Assembly: GCA_036006425.1 (NCBI GenBank)
Contig: DASYPQ010000024.1
Coordinates: 124,001-188,000, forward strand
Reading direction: 5' to 3'
Length of the DNA: 64,000 nucleotides
DNA from: DASYPQ01 sp036006425
GTDB taxonomy: Bacteria > Planctomycetota > UBA1135 > GCA-002686595
A model generated the notes under the pieces. That model had not been told where the DNA came from. It saw nothing but the letters and a program-made list of their open reading frames with translations, and searched no databases. A program made the translations under genes and the position numbers. This document shows, piece by piece, positions 16,043-24,338 of the stretch (the first letter of the stretch is position 1; the number at the start of each line of letters is the position of its first letter).

Positions 16043-16753
16043 GCCGGCGCGCAGCAGGGCGCGCACCTCGCGCGCGGTGAGCTCGCGCACGGCTCCCGCG
16101 GCGAGATCGCCGAGCTCCACCGGACCGATCGACACGCGCACGAGCGTCACGACCTTGCCGCCCACCTCGCGGATCATCCGGCGCACCTGCCGGTTGCGCC
16201 CTTCGCTGATCGTGAGCTCGAGCACCGTCGTCGGTCCGCGGTCGCCGATCCGCGCGACGCGCGCCGGACGCGTCGGGCCGTCGGAGAGCACGACACCCGC
16301 CCGCAGCTTCTCGAGCGCCGCGTCGGGAAGCCGCGGCTTCACGGTCGCGCGGTACGTCTTCGGGACGTGGGACGTCGGGTTCGTCACGCGCTCCGCGAAC
16401 TGCGTGTCGTTCGTGAAGAGGAGCAAGCCACTGGTGTCGCGATCGAGTCGGCCGACGGCGATCGCCCACGCCGCGATCTCGCCGACGAGGTCGTACACGG
16501 TCCGCCTCCCGGCCGGATCGCTGCGCGTCGTCACGAACCCGCGCGGCTTGTGGAGCGCCCAGTACGCGTGCGCGACGGCTCCGATCCGGCGCCCGTCGAG
16601 CGTCACGACCGCGCGCTCGGGCACGATGCGCCGCTCGGGATCGCGGACGAGCGCTCCGTCGACGCGGACGCGCCCGGCGCGGATCCACTCGGCCGCGACG
16701 GTGCGCGAGCAGATCCCGGCCTTCGAGAGCACGCGCGCGAGTCCGCGGCACAT
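16028..16753 (-). CDS. RsuA/RluB-family pseudouridine synthase
   Basis: 241-residue RNA pseudouridine synthase. An S4 RNA-binding domain (about residues 1-60: LARVLSKAGICSRTVAAEWI, GRVRVDG) precedes the catalytic domain with VGRLDRDTSGLLLFTND, which carries the catalytic Asp, and SEGRNRQVRRMIREVGGKV. It modifies ribosomal RNA, but whether it is the RsuA, RluB, RluE or RluF type cannot be decided from the sequence alone. It begins 9 bp after the CorA stop on the same strand, so both are probably co-transcribed from the corA promoter. Confidence 0.92.
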   Translation of the reverse strand: MCRGLARVLSKAGICSRTVAAEWIRAGRVRVDGALVRDPERRIVPERAVVTLDGRRIGAVAHAYWALHKPRGFVTTRSDPAGRRTVYDLVGEIAAWAIAVGRLDRDTSGLLLFTNDTQFAERVTNPTSHVPKTYRATVKPRLPDAALEKLRAGVVLSDGPTRPARVARIGDRGPTTVLELTISEGRNRQVRRMIREVGGKVVTLVRVSIGPVELGDLAAGAVRELTAREVRALLRAGSEER

Positions 16754-16762
16754 CGAGCTCCC

Positions 16763-17884
16763 CTACGGCGCGCCGCCGCGGCCGGGCCCGGGATCGATGA
16801 AGCCCTTCCGCTTGAACCAGACGTAGAACGCGATGCCGATCACCGCCATCGCGCCGAGACAAATGGGGTAGCCGTAGCGCCAGCCGAGCTCGGGCATGTT
16901 CCACGGCGACGAGCGGTCGAAGTTCATGCCGTAGATCCCCGCGACGAACGTCAGCGGGATGAAGATCGTCGCGATGACGGTCAGGACCTTCATTACCTCG
17001 TTCAGGCGGTGGCTCATGCTCGAGAGGTAGATCTCCGTCAGCCCCGACGCGATGTCGCGGTACGTCTCGACGAGATCCATGAGCTGCACGGTGTGGTCGT
17101 AGCAGTCGTTCAGGTAGACGCGCGTCTCCTTCGCGACGACGGTCTCGCCCTCGCGCAGGAGGAAGCCGATCGCCTCGCGCTGGGGCCACACCGCACGGCG
17201 GAGCGCGAGGAGGTCGCGCTTCAGGTCGTGGACGCGGCGCAGGCTGTCGCGGCGCGGCTCGACGACGATCTCGTCCTCGAGGTTCTCGAGACGTTCGCCG
17301 AGGCTTTCGAGCGCCGGGAAGTAGCCGTCGACGATCGTGTCGAGGAGCGCGTAGGCGAGGTAGTCGGCGCCCCAGTTGCGCAGATTGCCGCCGCGCCCGG
17401 AGCGGATGCGCTCCCGCACGGAATCGAAGCAGGGACCCTCGCCCTCGCGGAACGAGACGACGAAGCCCTTTCCGAGGAAGATCGAGACCTGTTCCGTGTC
17501 GAGCGGCGCGGGCTTGGATACGGCGCGCGCGACGATGAAGTGGTGGTCGCCGTAGCCTTCGACCTTCGGCCGCTGGTGCACGCTGACGACGTCCTCGAGC
17601 GCGAGCGGATGGAGCCCGAACTCCGCGCCGACCTTCCGGATCACGTCCGCGTCGCCGAGGCCGGCGACGTCGAGCCACAGCACCGCGGCACCCGCGAACG
17701 TCTTCTTGATGCCCGCGGGGTCGGCGACCTTCTCCTCGCGCAGGTCGTCCGGGCCGTACGCGAACACCGTCAGGATCGGCTTCGGCGCCGACGGATCGAC
17801 GACGAGCGTCCCCGGCGCGCTTCCGGGAGGCGAGCGACGTCCCGACTTGCGCCGGCGCGGCGCCGCATCCCGAGTCTCTGCCAT
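16763..17884 (-). CDS. corA: CorA-type magnesium/cobalt transporter
   Basis: 373-residue divalent-cation channel of the inner membrane. A long cytosolic funnel domain (about 40-290: LWLDVAGLGDADVIRKVGAE, PLALEDVVSVHQRPKVEGYG) precedes two C-terminal transmembrane helices. The signature YGMNF follows the first helix (VIATIFIPLTFVAGIYGMNF), then a short loop and a second helix, ending in a basic tail. The ATG at 17884 (MAETRDAAPRRRKSG) is chosen; the longer open frame upstream overlaps the divergent small gene at 17929. Confidence 0.94.
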   Translation of the reverse strand: MAETRDAAPRRRKSGRRSPPGSAPGTLVVDPSAPKPILTVFAYGPDDLREEKVADPAGIKKTFAGAAVLWLDVAGLGDADVIRKVGAEFGLHPLALEDVVSVHQRPKVEGYGDHHFIVARAVSKPAPLDTEQVSIFLGKGFVVSFREGEGPCFDSVRERIRSGRGGNLRNWGADYLAYALLDTIVDGYFPALESLGERLENLEDEIVVEPRRDSLRRVHDLKRDLLALRRAVWPQREAIGFLLREGETVVAKETRVYLNDCYDHTVQLMDLVETYRDIASGLTEIYLSSMSHRLNEVMKVLTVIATIFIPLTFVAGIYGMNFDRSSPWNMPELGWRYGYPICLGAMAVIGIAFYVWFKRKGFIDPGPGRGGAP

Positions 17885-17928
17885 GGAGGAGCGTGGATCG
17901 CGTTTGCTAACGTACCAACCCAGCTGCC

Positions 17929-18141
17929 ATGAATCTCTTCTGCCGCCTGTTCGGGCACACGTGGGTGCACCAGTCCGAGAACCCCAAGATCCGCTGGACC
18001 GCGGCGGAGAACATGAGCGAGATGCAGATGCAGGGGCCGGGGGAAGTGCGCTTCTGGGAGGAGTGCGCGCGCTGCAAGGAGCGCCGCGAGGTCCAGCCGA
18101 CCGCGCGGCGGGTTGAGTCTGCCCCACCCGGGGTACGATAG
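17929..18141 (+). CDS. Small CxxC protein of unknown function
   Basis: 70 residues: MNLFCRLFGHTW at the start and ECARCKERRE near residue 46. The pairing of C..LFGH.W with a later CxxC suggests a tiny zinc-binding protein; I do not recognise a characterised family. The last 15 residues look disordered. A TAACGT hexamer lies about 15 nt upstream. The next small gene begins 24 bp after its stop and may be in the same transcript. Confidence 0.55.
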   Translation: MNLFCRLFGHTWVHQSENPKIRWTAAENMSEMQMQGPGEVRFWEECARCKERREVQPTARRVESAPPGVR

Positions 18142-18165
18142 GTTCCGGCGGCGGAGTCCGCCGGG

Positions 18166-18465
18166 ATGGAGCTCAACAAGGAAATCCTGCGCTGGGTGCT
18201 GATGATCGGCGCCGCGCCGATCTGGCTCCCGTTCGTGGTGACGCTCTGGAACGACTTCAACGACGCGCTGCGCGAGGAAGGCGGGCTCCTCGGAGAGCCG
18301 CCGTCGCCGCGCGAGCTCGAGAAGATCCGGCGCGAGAAGGCCGAGCGGCCCGAGCTCCTCGTCAACGAGCCGATCGTCCGCGCCGGGGACCGGCGGCGAC
18401 CGCGCCTCGCGAACCGGAGCGCCGGCGCCGCGGCGAAGCCCGGCCGTCCTCGCGGCGGCTTCTGA
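18166..18465 (+). CDS. Small single-pass membrane protein, unknown
   Basis: 99 residues. LRWVLMIGAAPIWLPFVVTLW (about residues 9-28) is one hydrophobic segment, then a charged, proline/arginine-rich cytoplasmic-type tail (PPSPRELEKIRREKAERPE). No family recognised. A TACGATAGGTT stretch 22-32 nt upstream may hold its -10 box. The tail ends 22 bp before the next gene. Confidence 0.55.
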   Translation: MELNKEILRWVLMIGAAPIWLPFVVTLWNDFNDALREEGGLLGEPPSPRELEKIRREKAERPELLVNEPIVRAGDRRRPRLANRSAGAAAKPGRPRGGF

Positions 18466-18472
18466 GAAGAGC

Positions 18473-18478
18473 TAGGCT
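18473..18478 (+). promoter_or_regulatory. Putative -10 box of the aminotransferase gene
   Basis: TAGGCT exactly 9 nt before the ATG at 18488, with no Shine-Dalgarno in the gap. Same hexamer and spacing as upstream of 30352. Confidence 0.45.
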
Positions 18479-18487
18479 CCGGGCGCC

Positions 18488-19798
18488 ATGCGCGCCCCCA
18501 TGAATCGCCGCCAAGCCCTCGGTTCGATCTACGTCCCCGCGCTCGCCTGGACGGTCGGGTGCCGCGCGGAGCCGCGATCCGACGCGCTCGAGCGCGTCGC
18601 CGGTCTCACGAGCGTGCAAGGGACGCCGGCCGCGATCGCCGCGGACGAGGATTTCTGGATGACGATCCAGGAAGCGTTCACGCCGGACCGGTCGATGGTC
18701 AACCTGAACAACGGCGGCGTGTGCCCGTCGCCGGCGCCGGTGCAGGCGGCGATGAAGCGCTACCTCGACCACGCGAACACGGCGCCCGCGTACGTGCTGT
18801 GGAAGCTCCAGGAACCGCAGAAGGAGACCGTGCGCACGGGACTCGCGGCGCTCTTCGGCTGCGACCGCGACGAGATCGCGATCACGCGCAACGCGTCCGA
18901 GAGCCTCGAGAACGTCCAGCAGGGACTCGAGCTCGCGCGCGGCGACGAGGTCCTGACGACGAACCAGGACTACCCGCGGATGATCACGACCTGGAAGCAG
19001 CGCGAGCGCCGCAACGGCATCGTGCTGAAGCAGGTGCCGATCCCGGTCCCCTGCGAGGATCCGCTCGAGATCGTGCGGCGGTTCGAGGCCGGGGTCACCG
19101 CGAAGACGCGCGTGATCCACATGTGCCACGTGATCAACCTCACGGGCCAGATCCTCCCGGTGAGGCTCGTCGTGCAGATGGCGCGAGCGAAAGGGATCCC
19201 CGTGATCGTCGACGGAGCGCACTCGTTCGCGCACCTCGACTTCAAGCACGCCGACCTCGACTGCGACTACTACGGCACGTCGCTCCACAAGTTCCTCTTC
19301 GCCCCGCATGGCACCGGGATGCTGTTCGTCCGGAAGTCGAAGATCCCCGAGCTCTGGCCGCTGATGCCGGCGCCGCCGGAGATGGACGCGGACATCCGCA
19401 AGTTCGAGGAAATCGGCACGCACCCGGCGGCGAACTTCCTCGCGATCGCGGACGCGCTGACGTTCCACGCGGGGATCGGGCCGGCGCGCAAGGAAGCGCG
19501 GCTCCTCTACCTGCGCGACCGCTGGGCGAAGCGCCTCGCTGGACAGGAGCGGTTCCGGCTCCACACGAGCCTGAAGCCCGGGTTCGCGACGGGTGTCGCG
19601 AACGTCGAGATCGACGGGATCGACGCGGGGAAGCTCTCCGACCACCTGTGGGAGAAGGACCGCATCTTCACGGTCGCGATCAAGCACGAGAACTTCCAGG
19701 GGATCCGCGTGTCGCCGGCCGTCTACACGACGCTCGCGGAGGTCGACCGCTTCGGCGACGCGATGGAGCGCGTCGCGAAGAACGGCCTCCCCGCCTGA
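18488..19798 (+). CDS. Exported class V aminotransferase-like PLP enzyme
   Basis: 436-residue fold-type I PLP enzyme related to isopenicillin-N epimerase, cysteine desulfurases and similar class V aminotransferases. The N-terminus MRAPMNRRQALGSIYVPALA followed by WTVGC reads as a twin-arginine signal with a possible lipobox, so the folded holoenzyme may be exported. The core shows NNGGVCPSPAPVQ, ITRNASESLENVQQGLEL, DGAHSFAHLDF (Asp contacting the PLP ring nitrogen) and YGTSLHKFLFAPHGTGML with the PLP lysine. Substrate unknown. Its TGA lies 16 bp before the probable start of the glycosyltransferase gene. Confidence 0.85.
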   Translation: MRAPMNRRQALGSIYVPALAWTVGCRAEPRSDALERVAGLTSVQGTPAAIAADEDFWMTIQEAFTPDRSMVNLNNGGVCPSPAPVQAAMKRYLDHANTAPAYVLWKLQEPQKETVRTGLAALFGCDRDEIAITRNASESLENVQQGLELARGDEVLTTNQDYPRMITTWKQRERRNGIVLKQVPIPVPCEDPLEIVRRFEAGVTAKTRVIHMCHVINLTGQILPVRLVVQMARAKGIPVIVDGAHSFAHLDFKHADLDCDYYGTSLHKFLFAPHGTGMLFVRKSKIPELWPLMPAPPEMDADIRKFEEIGTHPAANFLAIADALTFHAGIGPARKEARLLYLRDRWAKRLAGQERFRLHTSLKPGFATGVANVEIDGIDAGKLSDHLWEKDRIFTVAIKHENFQGIRVSPAVYTTLAEVDRFGDAMERVAKNGLPA

Positions 19799-19814
19799 CA
19801 CCGAGGACCGCGGT

Positions 19815-20921
19815 CTGCGCGTCGGCATCGACTACCTCCCCGCCGTCGCGCACGTTCCCGGCAGAGGGCGGTACGCGCGGGAGCTCGTGCGCGCTCTCGT
19901 CCGCCTCGAGGACCGGCCCGAGGTCGCGCTGTACGAGGTCGGCCGCGCGGAGCGGATCGTCGACGAGCGGGCGCTCGGGCTGCCGTTCGGCGCGGCGGGA
20001 CTCGCGCGCGTCTCCTCGAGCGCCTCGCGCCGCCTCCTCGCGCTCGCGCCGCTGCCGAAGGTCCGCTGCGCCGACCGGGCGCTCGGGGGCGTCGACCTCT
20101 TCCACCACACGTCACGCGTGCTGCCTCCGGTCGCGCGCGCGGCGGAATCGATCGCCGTCGCCGAAATCCCGGCGAGCGCGGCGAGCGATCGCCTCCTCCG
20201 CGCGGCGCTCGCGCGTGTCGACGCGGTGCTCGTCTTCAGCGCGAGCTGCGCGAAGCGGCTGCGCGACCACTACGCCCTCGACGCCGGGCGCATCCACCGC
20301 GTCGCGGTCGGGTGCGACCACTGGAGACGCGAGCTGGCGGCGCTTCCGCCGCGCGACGAGGTCCCCCGCATCCTCGTGCTCGGTCCCTTGAACGCGCCGC
20401 GGCGCCACCTGCGGATCCTCAAGGCCTTCGAGACGCTCGTCGAGAGCGGATTGCAGGCCCACCTGCACGTCGTCGGGGCGGGCGGGGACGCGGAGCAGGA
20501 CTTCGACCGCGTCGTCGCCGCCTCGAAGGTCCGCCTCCGCGTCGCGCGCGATCGTTCGCTCCCCGAGGCGGAGCTCGCCGCGCTCGTCGCCCGGTCGAGC
20601 GTCCTCGTGCACCTCGTCGACGACGTCGAGACGGCCGTGACGCCGCTCGAAGCCTTCTCGATGGGGACGCCCGTCGTCGCGAGCCGCCTGCCGGCGCTCG
20701 AGGAAGGACTCGGGGCATTCGCCGAGCTCGTGCTCAACGGCGAGCTCGACCACGACTCCGAGCTCCTCGTCGACGCGATCGAGCGCTCGATCCGGAGTGC
20801 CAGGGATCCGGCCGCGTGCGCCGCGCGCGAGCGCCATGCCGCCGCGTTCACGTGGGAGCGGAACGCGCGCGAGACCGTCGCGGCGTGGAGAGCGGTCCTC
20901 GTCAGGCCTTCTCGCCCGTGA
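19815..20921 (+). CDS. Glycosyltransferase family 4-like protein
   Basis: About 368-residue GT-B glycosyltransferase. The start aligns as LRVGIDYLPAVAHVPGRGRY, typical for the first strand and loop of GT4 enzymes; PRILVLGPLNAPRRHLRILK opens the second Rossmann half and DDVETAVTPLEAFSMGTPVV is the nucleotide-sugar-binding region. No ATG, GTG or TTG exists in frame between the previous gene and this motif; the CTG at 19815 fits best and is the proposed start. The donor and acceptor are unknown. Its end overlaps the end of the convergent methyltransferase gene by 20 bp. Confidence 0.75.
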   Translation: MRVGIDYLPAVAHVPGRGRYARELVRALVRLEDRPEVALYEVGRAERIVDERALGLPFGAAGLARVSSSASRRLLALAPLPKVRCADRALGGVDLFHHTSRVLPPVARAAESIAVAEIPASAASDRLLRAALARVDAVLVFSASCAKRLRDHYALDAGRIHRVAVGCDHWRRELAALPPRDEVPRILVLGPLNAPRRHLRILKAFETLVESGLQAHLHVVGAGGDAEQDFDRVVAASKVRLRVARDRSLPEAELAALVARSSVLVHLVDDVETAVTPLEAFSMGTPVVASRLPALEEGLGAFAELVLNGELDHDSELLVDAIERSIRSARDPAACAARERHAAAFTWERNARETVAAWRAVLVRPSRP

Positions 20922-21570
20922 AATAGACGCCCATCGCGAGCCCCTCCGCCCCCGGCTTCCGCATCAGGAACCGGTCGAGGAACCGCAGCGGCCAGAAGAG
21001 GATCGAGAGGCCGGCGAAGCACGCGAAGGAGAGCGCCCGGGAGAAGCGGCTCGTTCCCGAGAACCAGAGCGCCCACCACCTTGCGGAAGTGTTGAGCAGC
21101 GTCACGGTCGGGCCGATGTGCGCGCCCCGCTGGAGCGTCCGGAAGCCGGCCGCGCGCATCCCGCGGTCGAGACCGTCGACGGTCAGCCGCCGGCAGTCGA
21201 TCGGGTCCTCGTGGTACTGCTCGAGGAACGGGACCTCGACGTGGACGAGACCCCCTTTCCGCAGGACCCGCGCGATCTCGGCGATCACGCGGCGCTCGTC
21301 CTCGACGTGCTCCAGGAGTCCGGTCGCGAAGACGAGATCGAGCGATCCGTCGCGGAAAGGCAGGCGCTGGACGTCGCCGACGACGTCCGTCCCCCCTCCG
21401 GGCGTGAAGTCGAGGCAGATCGTCGCGGGCGTGATCTTCCTTCCGCCGGCGCCGAGATCGGCGATGCGAGCGCCGGCTCCCACGCGGGAGAGGACCCGCG
21501 AGACCTGCTCGTCGCACTGCCAAGTGAGGCTCGGGATCAGTCGATAGATCCCCCGCGGTCCGTAGGGCAT
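20902..21570 (-). CDS. Class I SAM-dependent methyltransferase
   Basis: 222 residues. The SAM-binding motif is ARIADLGAGGRKI (about residue 35), followed by DVVGDVQRLPFRDGSLDLVF and ATGLLEHVEDERRVIAEIAR, the usual motif order of methyltransferase family 11. The C-terminus has hydrophobic stretches (FACFAGLSILFWPLRFL), suggesting membrane association. Substrate unknown; next to a glycosyltransferase it may act on glycans or lipids. The ATG at 21570 leaves 93 bp to the divergent citrate synthase. Confidence 0.82.
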   Translation of the reverse strand: MPYGPRGIYRLIPSLTWQCDEQVSRVLSRVGAGARIADLGAGGRKITPATICLDFTPGGGTDVVGDVQRLPFRDGSLDLVFATGLLEHVEDERRVIAEIARVLRKGGLVHVEVPFLEQYHEDPIDCRRLTVDGLDRGMRAAGFRTLQRGAHIGPTVTLLNTSARWWALWFSGTSRFSRALSFACFAGLSILFWPLRFLDRFLMRKPGAEGLAMGVYFTGEKA

Positions 21571-21663
21571 GGCTCGCTCGAAGCGTGGACTCTACCTTCA
21601 CCCTTGCACCGACCCTACCCCAGAGGCGATCTTCTCCCCCTTCAAGCGGCGGAACACCGAGCG

Positions 21664-22971
21664 ATGGCAACCCAGACGAGCGGAGCGAAGGCCCTCGACG
21701 CGGCCGAGATCGTGTGCGACGGCAAGCGGTCGGCGCTCCCGGTCCTGCGCGGCACCGAGGACGAGGTCGCCGTCGACATCAGCCAGCTGCGCGCGAAGAC
21801 CGGGCTCGTCACGTTCGACCCCGGCTTCGGCAACACGGGCGCGTGCCGGAGCTCGATCACGTACATCGACGGCGAGAAGGGCATCCTGCGCTACCGCGGA
21901 TATCCGATCGAGGAGCTCGCGGAGAAGAGCTCGTTCCTCGAAGTCGCCTGGCTCCTGATCCACGGTGAGCTGCCGACGCGCGCCGAGCTCGCGACGTTCG
22001 CGCGCGAGATCACGCGGCACACGATGCTGCACGAGGACTTCCAGCGCTTCTTCGGGGCGCTGCCGAAGGATGCGCACCCGATGCCGGTCTGCGCGGCGAC
22101 GGTCGGCGCTCTCGCGACGTACTACCAGGAGCAGGAGAGCGAGCGCGCGATGCAGATCTCGGTCGTGCGCCTGCTCGCCAAGATGCCGACGATCGCGGCC
22201 TGGTCGTACAAGCACTCGATCGGGCAGCCGTTCATGTACCCGAGGAACCACCTCGACTACGCGTCGAACTTCCTCCACATGATGTTCGCGACGCCGTGCG
22301 AGGAGTACATGGTCGATCCGGTCGTCGCGAAGGCGATCGACCTGCTCCTCATCCTGCACGCGGACCACGAGCAGAACTGCTCGACGTCGACGGTGCGCCT
22401 CGTCGGGAGCTCGCAGGCGAACCTGTTCGCGGGGATCTCGGCCGGGATCGGCGCCTTGTGGGGACCGCTGCACGGCGGCGCGAACCAGACGGTGATCGAG
22501 ATGCTCGAGCAGATCGCGCGCGAGGAAGGCTCGGCCGATCGGTTCCTCGCCCGCGCGAAGGACAAGAACGACACGACGCGGCTGATGGGGTTCGGGCACC
22601 GCATCTACAAGAGCTACGACCCGCGCGCGGCGGTCCTCAAGAAGACCTGCGCCGAGGTGATCGCGAAGCTCGGGACGTCGAGCCGCCTGCTCGAGATCGC
22701 GATGCGGCTCGAGGAGATCGCGCTGCAGGACGACTACTTCGTCAGCCGCAAGCTGTACCCGAACGTCGACTTCTACTCGGGAGTCATCTACCAGGCGCTC
22801 TCGATCCCGACGAACATGTTCACGGTGATGTTTGCGATCGGACGGCTGCCGGGATGGATCGCGCACTTCCTCGAGATGCGGCGCGACCCGGACTTCCGCA
22901 TCGGACGGCCGCGCCAGATCTACATGGGCTCGAAGAAGCGCGCGTACGTGTCGATGGACAAGCGCGGATGA
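21664..22971 (+). CDS. gltA: Citrate synthase
   Basis: 435-residue type II-like citrate synthase, condensing acetyl-CoA and oxaloacetate at the entry of the TCA cycle. Recognisable blocks: ITYIDGEKGILRYRGYPIEE, LHADHEQNCSTSTVRLVGSS, GPLHGGANQTVIEML and MGFGHRIYKSYDPRA, carrying the catalytic histidines; the catalytic Asp lies in LYPNVDFYSG. The ATG at 21664 begins MATQTSGAKAL. The stop overlaps the start of the VOC gene as ATGA. Confidence 0.95.
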   Translation: MATQTSGAKALDAAEIVCDGKRSALPVLRGTEDEVAVDISQLRAKTGLVTFDPGFGNTGACRSSITYIDGEKGILRYRGYPIEELAEKSSFLEVAWLLIHGELPTRAELATFAREITRHTMLHEDFQRFFGALPKDAHPMPVCAATVGALATYYQEQESERAMQISVVRLLAKMPTIAAWSYKHSIGQPFMYPRNHLDYASNFLHMMFATPCEEYMVDPVVAKAIDLLLILHADHEQNCSTSTVRLVGSSQANLFAGISAGIGALWGPLHGGANQTVIEMLEQIAREEGSADRFLARAKDKNDTTRLMGFGHRIYKSYDPRAAVLKKTCAEVIAKLGTSSRLLEIAMRLEEIALQDDYFVSRKLYPNVDFYSGVIYQALSIPTNMFTVMFAIGRLPGWIAHFLEMRRDPDFRIGRPRQIYMGSKKRAYVSMDKRG

Positions 22972-23399
22972 TGGGCGCCCTCGCCTTCCACCTCGCTTTC
23001 CCGGTCAGAGACCTCGAGTCCACGCGCGCGTTCTACGGCGGCGTGCTGGGCTGCACCGAAGGGCGCAGTGCCTCGGACTGGATCGATTTCGACTTCTTCG
23101 GCCACCAGATCTCGGCGCACGTGCTGCCAAGTGCGTGCAGACCGGAGGAAGCGCACGACGTCGACGGCGACGACGTGCCCGTGCGTCATTTCGGCGCCGT
23201 GCTCGAGTGGTCGCGCTGGGAGGAGATGCAGGCGAAGCTGCGCCAGGCTGGCGTCGCGTTCCTGATCGAGCCGCACGTGCGTTTCCGCGGCAAGACCGGC
23301 GAGCAGGCGACGATGTTCGTGCGCGACCCGAGCGGCAATCCGCTCGAGTTCAAGGCGTTCCGCGACCCGGCGCGCCTGTTCGCGCGCGAGAAGGGGTGA
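22968..23399 (+). CDS. VOC-superfamily (glyoxalase-like) protein
   Basis: 143-residue vicinal-oxygen-chelate fold protein. FHLAFPVRDLESTRAFYGGV at the start and MFVRDPSGNPLEFKAFRDP at the end are the paired beta-alpha-beta-beta-beta signatures; possible metal ligands are His8, His75-region and Glu in NPLEFK. The reaction is not predictable. It overlaps citrate synthase in an ATGA tetranucleotide, so it is translated from the same mRNA; a second ATG at 22971 is an alternative start. Confidence 0.87.
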   Translation: MMGALAFHLAFPVRDLESTRAFYGGVLGCTEGRSASDWIDFDFFGHQISAHVLPSACRPEEAHDVDGDDVPVRHFGAVLEWSRWEEMQAKLRQAGVAFLIEPHVRFRGKTGEQATMFVRDPSGNPLEFKAFRDPARLFAREKG

Positions 23400-23401
23400 T
23401 C

Positions 23402-23479
23402 TGGGGTGGATGAGGGGACTCGAACCCCCGACTTCCAGGACCACAACCTGGCGCTCTAACCAGCTGAGCTACATCCACC
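23402..23479 (-). tRNA. tRNA-His (anticodon GUG)
   Basis: Cloverleaf with acceptor GTGGATG/CATCCAC, anticodon stem CCAGG/CCTGG around TTGTGGT (anticodon GTG), and T-loop GGTTCGAGTCC. The extra G(-1), encoded at 23479, faces C73 at 23405, the identity element of bacterial tRNA-His. CCA is encoded at 23402-23404. Confidence 0.97.
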
Positions 23480-23515
23480 GTGGGGCGGAGAGGATCCTTC
23501 CGCGAGCGACAGGTG

Positions 23516-23923
23516 TCAAGCGCGCAGGAAGAGTCGGGCGAGCCAGGATCGCCTGGGCGGCAGCAGCGCGGGCGTCGCGAGCGCGAGCGTCAGCTTCTCG
23601 CGCAGCATCTCGTTCTCGCGCTGGAGCGAGCCCAGGGCGAGGATCAGGCGGTGGGACTTCTGCACCTCGGCGTCGGCCGCTTCTCGCACGGCGTCGAGCT
23701 TCTTCTCCATCCGATCGAGCCGCCGCGCCGAGCCGCGCTCGACGAGCGCCGCGGCTTCGAGCTCGGATCCGAGCGCCGCGAGTTTCTCGAGGTACCCGCG
23801 CTCGCGCCTTCCGGGGCCGACGACCCGCACGGCGGAGATCATCGTGTAGATCCGTTCCGGCGATGTCGTCTCGAGCTCCACGGGTCTTCCTTCGGCGCGG
23901 AGCTCGCGTTCCTTGCCACCCAT
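23516..23923 (-). CDS. Coiled-coil protein of unknown function
   Basis: 135 residues. Beginning MGGKERELRAEGRPVELETT, a short beta-like part (IYTMISAVRVVGPGRRERGY) precedes a long helix with heptad character (LDRMEKKLDAVREAADAEV, LILALGSLQRENEMLREKL), ending in a basic tail SWLARLFLRA. No family recognised. The ATG at 23923 is preferred; a longer frame to 24046 would overlap the divergent gene at 23961. Only 37 bp separate the two divergent starts. Confidence 0.5.
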   Translation of the reverse strand: MGGKERELRAEGRPVELETTSPERIYTMISAVRVVGPGRRERGYLEKLAALGSELEAAALVERGSARRLDRMEKKLDAVREAADAEVQKSHRLILALGSLQRENEMLREKLTLALATPALLPPRRSWLARLFLRA

Positions 23924-23947
23924 TTCCGCCGCGCCGGTCGCGTGGTT

Positions 23948-23953
23948 TAGGCT
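23948..23953 (+). promoter_or_regulatory. Putative -10 box for the zinc-ribbon gene
   Basis: TAGGCT 7 nt before the GTG start at 23961. Same hexamer as at 18473, 30337 and 7376. Confidence 0.42.
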
Positions 23954-23960
23954 CTCTCCC

Positions 23961-24338
23961 GTGAGCGCACAGGATCCCGGGAAGCCGCCGAGCTTCGGCA
24001 ACATGGGCCCCGACCACTGGTCGAAGGCGCGCAAGGACACGAACACGGAGGCGCTCGAGTACTACCGCGAGCGCTCCAAGGCGCCCGGCGTCGAGGCCGG
24101 AGGCGGGCCGCGGAACTTCTACTGCATGCGCTGCGACGGCGTCATCCCGGAGGTCCCGCCGCTCGCACAGTGCCCCCACTGCGGCGAATCGCTCGACGGG
24201 ATGGCGCGGCGGTACTTCAACTGGGTCGAGCTCGACAAGCCGGTGAAGAGCGACCTCCGCGCGCTCCTCCCGCTCGCGGCCGGAGGCGTGGTGCTCCTCC
24301 TCGTCGTCGCGGCGCTGCTCGTCTGGCTCCTCGCGTGA
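23961..24338 (+). CDS. Zinc-ribbon protein with C-terminal membrane anchor
   Basis: 125 residues. YCMRCDG and AQCPHCGESL form two CxxC knuckles about 18 residues apart, a zinc ribbon; LLPLAAGGVVLLLVVAALLV is a tail anchor. The N-terminal 50 residues are hydrophilic. No characterised family recognised. The GTG at 23961 follows a TAGGCT box. Its TGA overlaps the GTG of the next gene (GTGA), so the pair is coupled. Confidence 0.7.
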   Translation: MSAQDPGKPPSFGNMGPDHWSKARKDTNTEALEYYRERSKAPGVEAGGGPRNFYCMRCDGVIPEVPPLAQCPHCGESLDGMARRYFNWVELDKPVKSDLRALLPLAAGGVVLLLVVAALLVWLLA

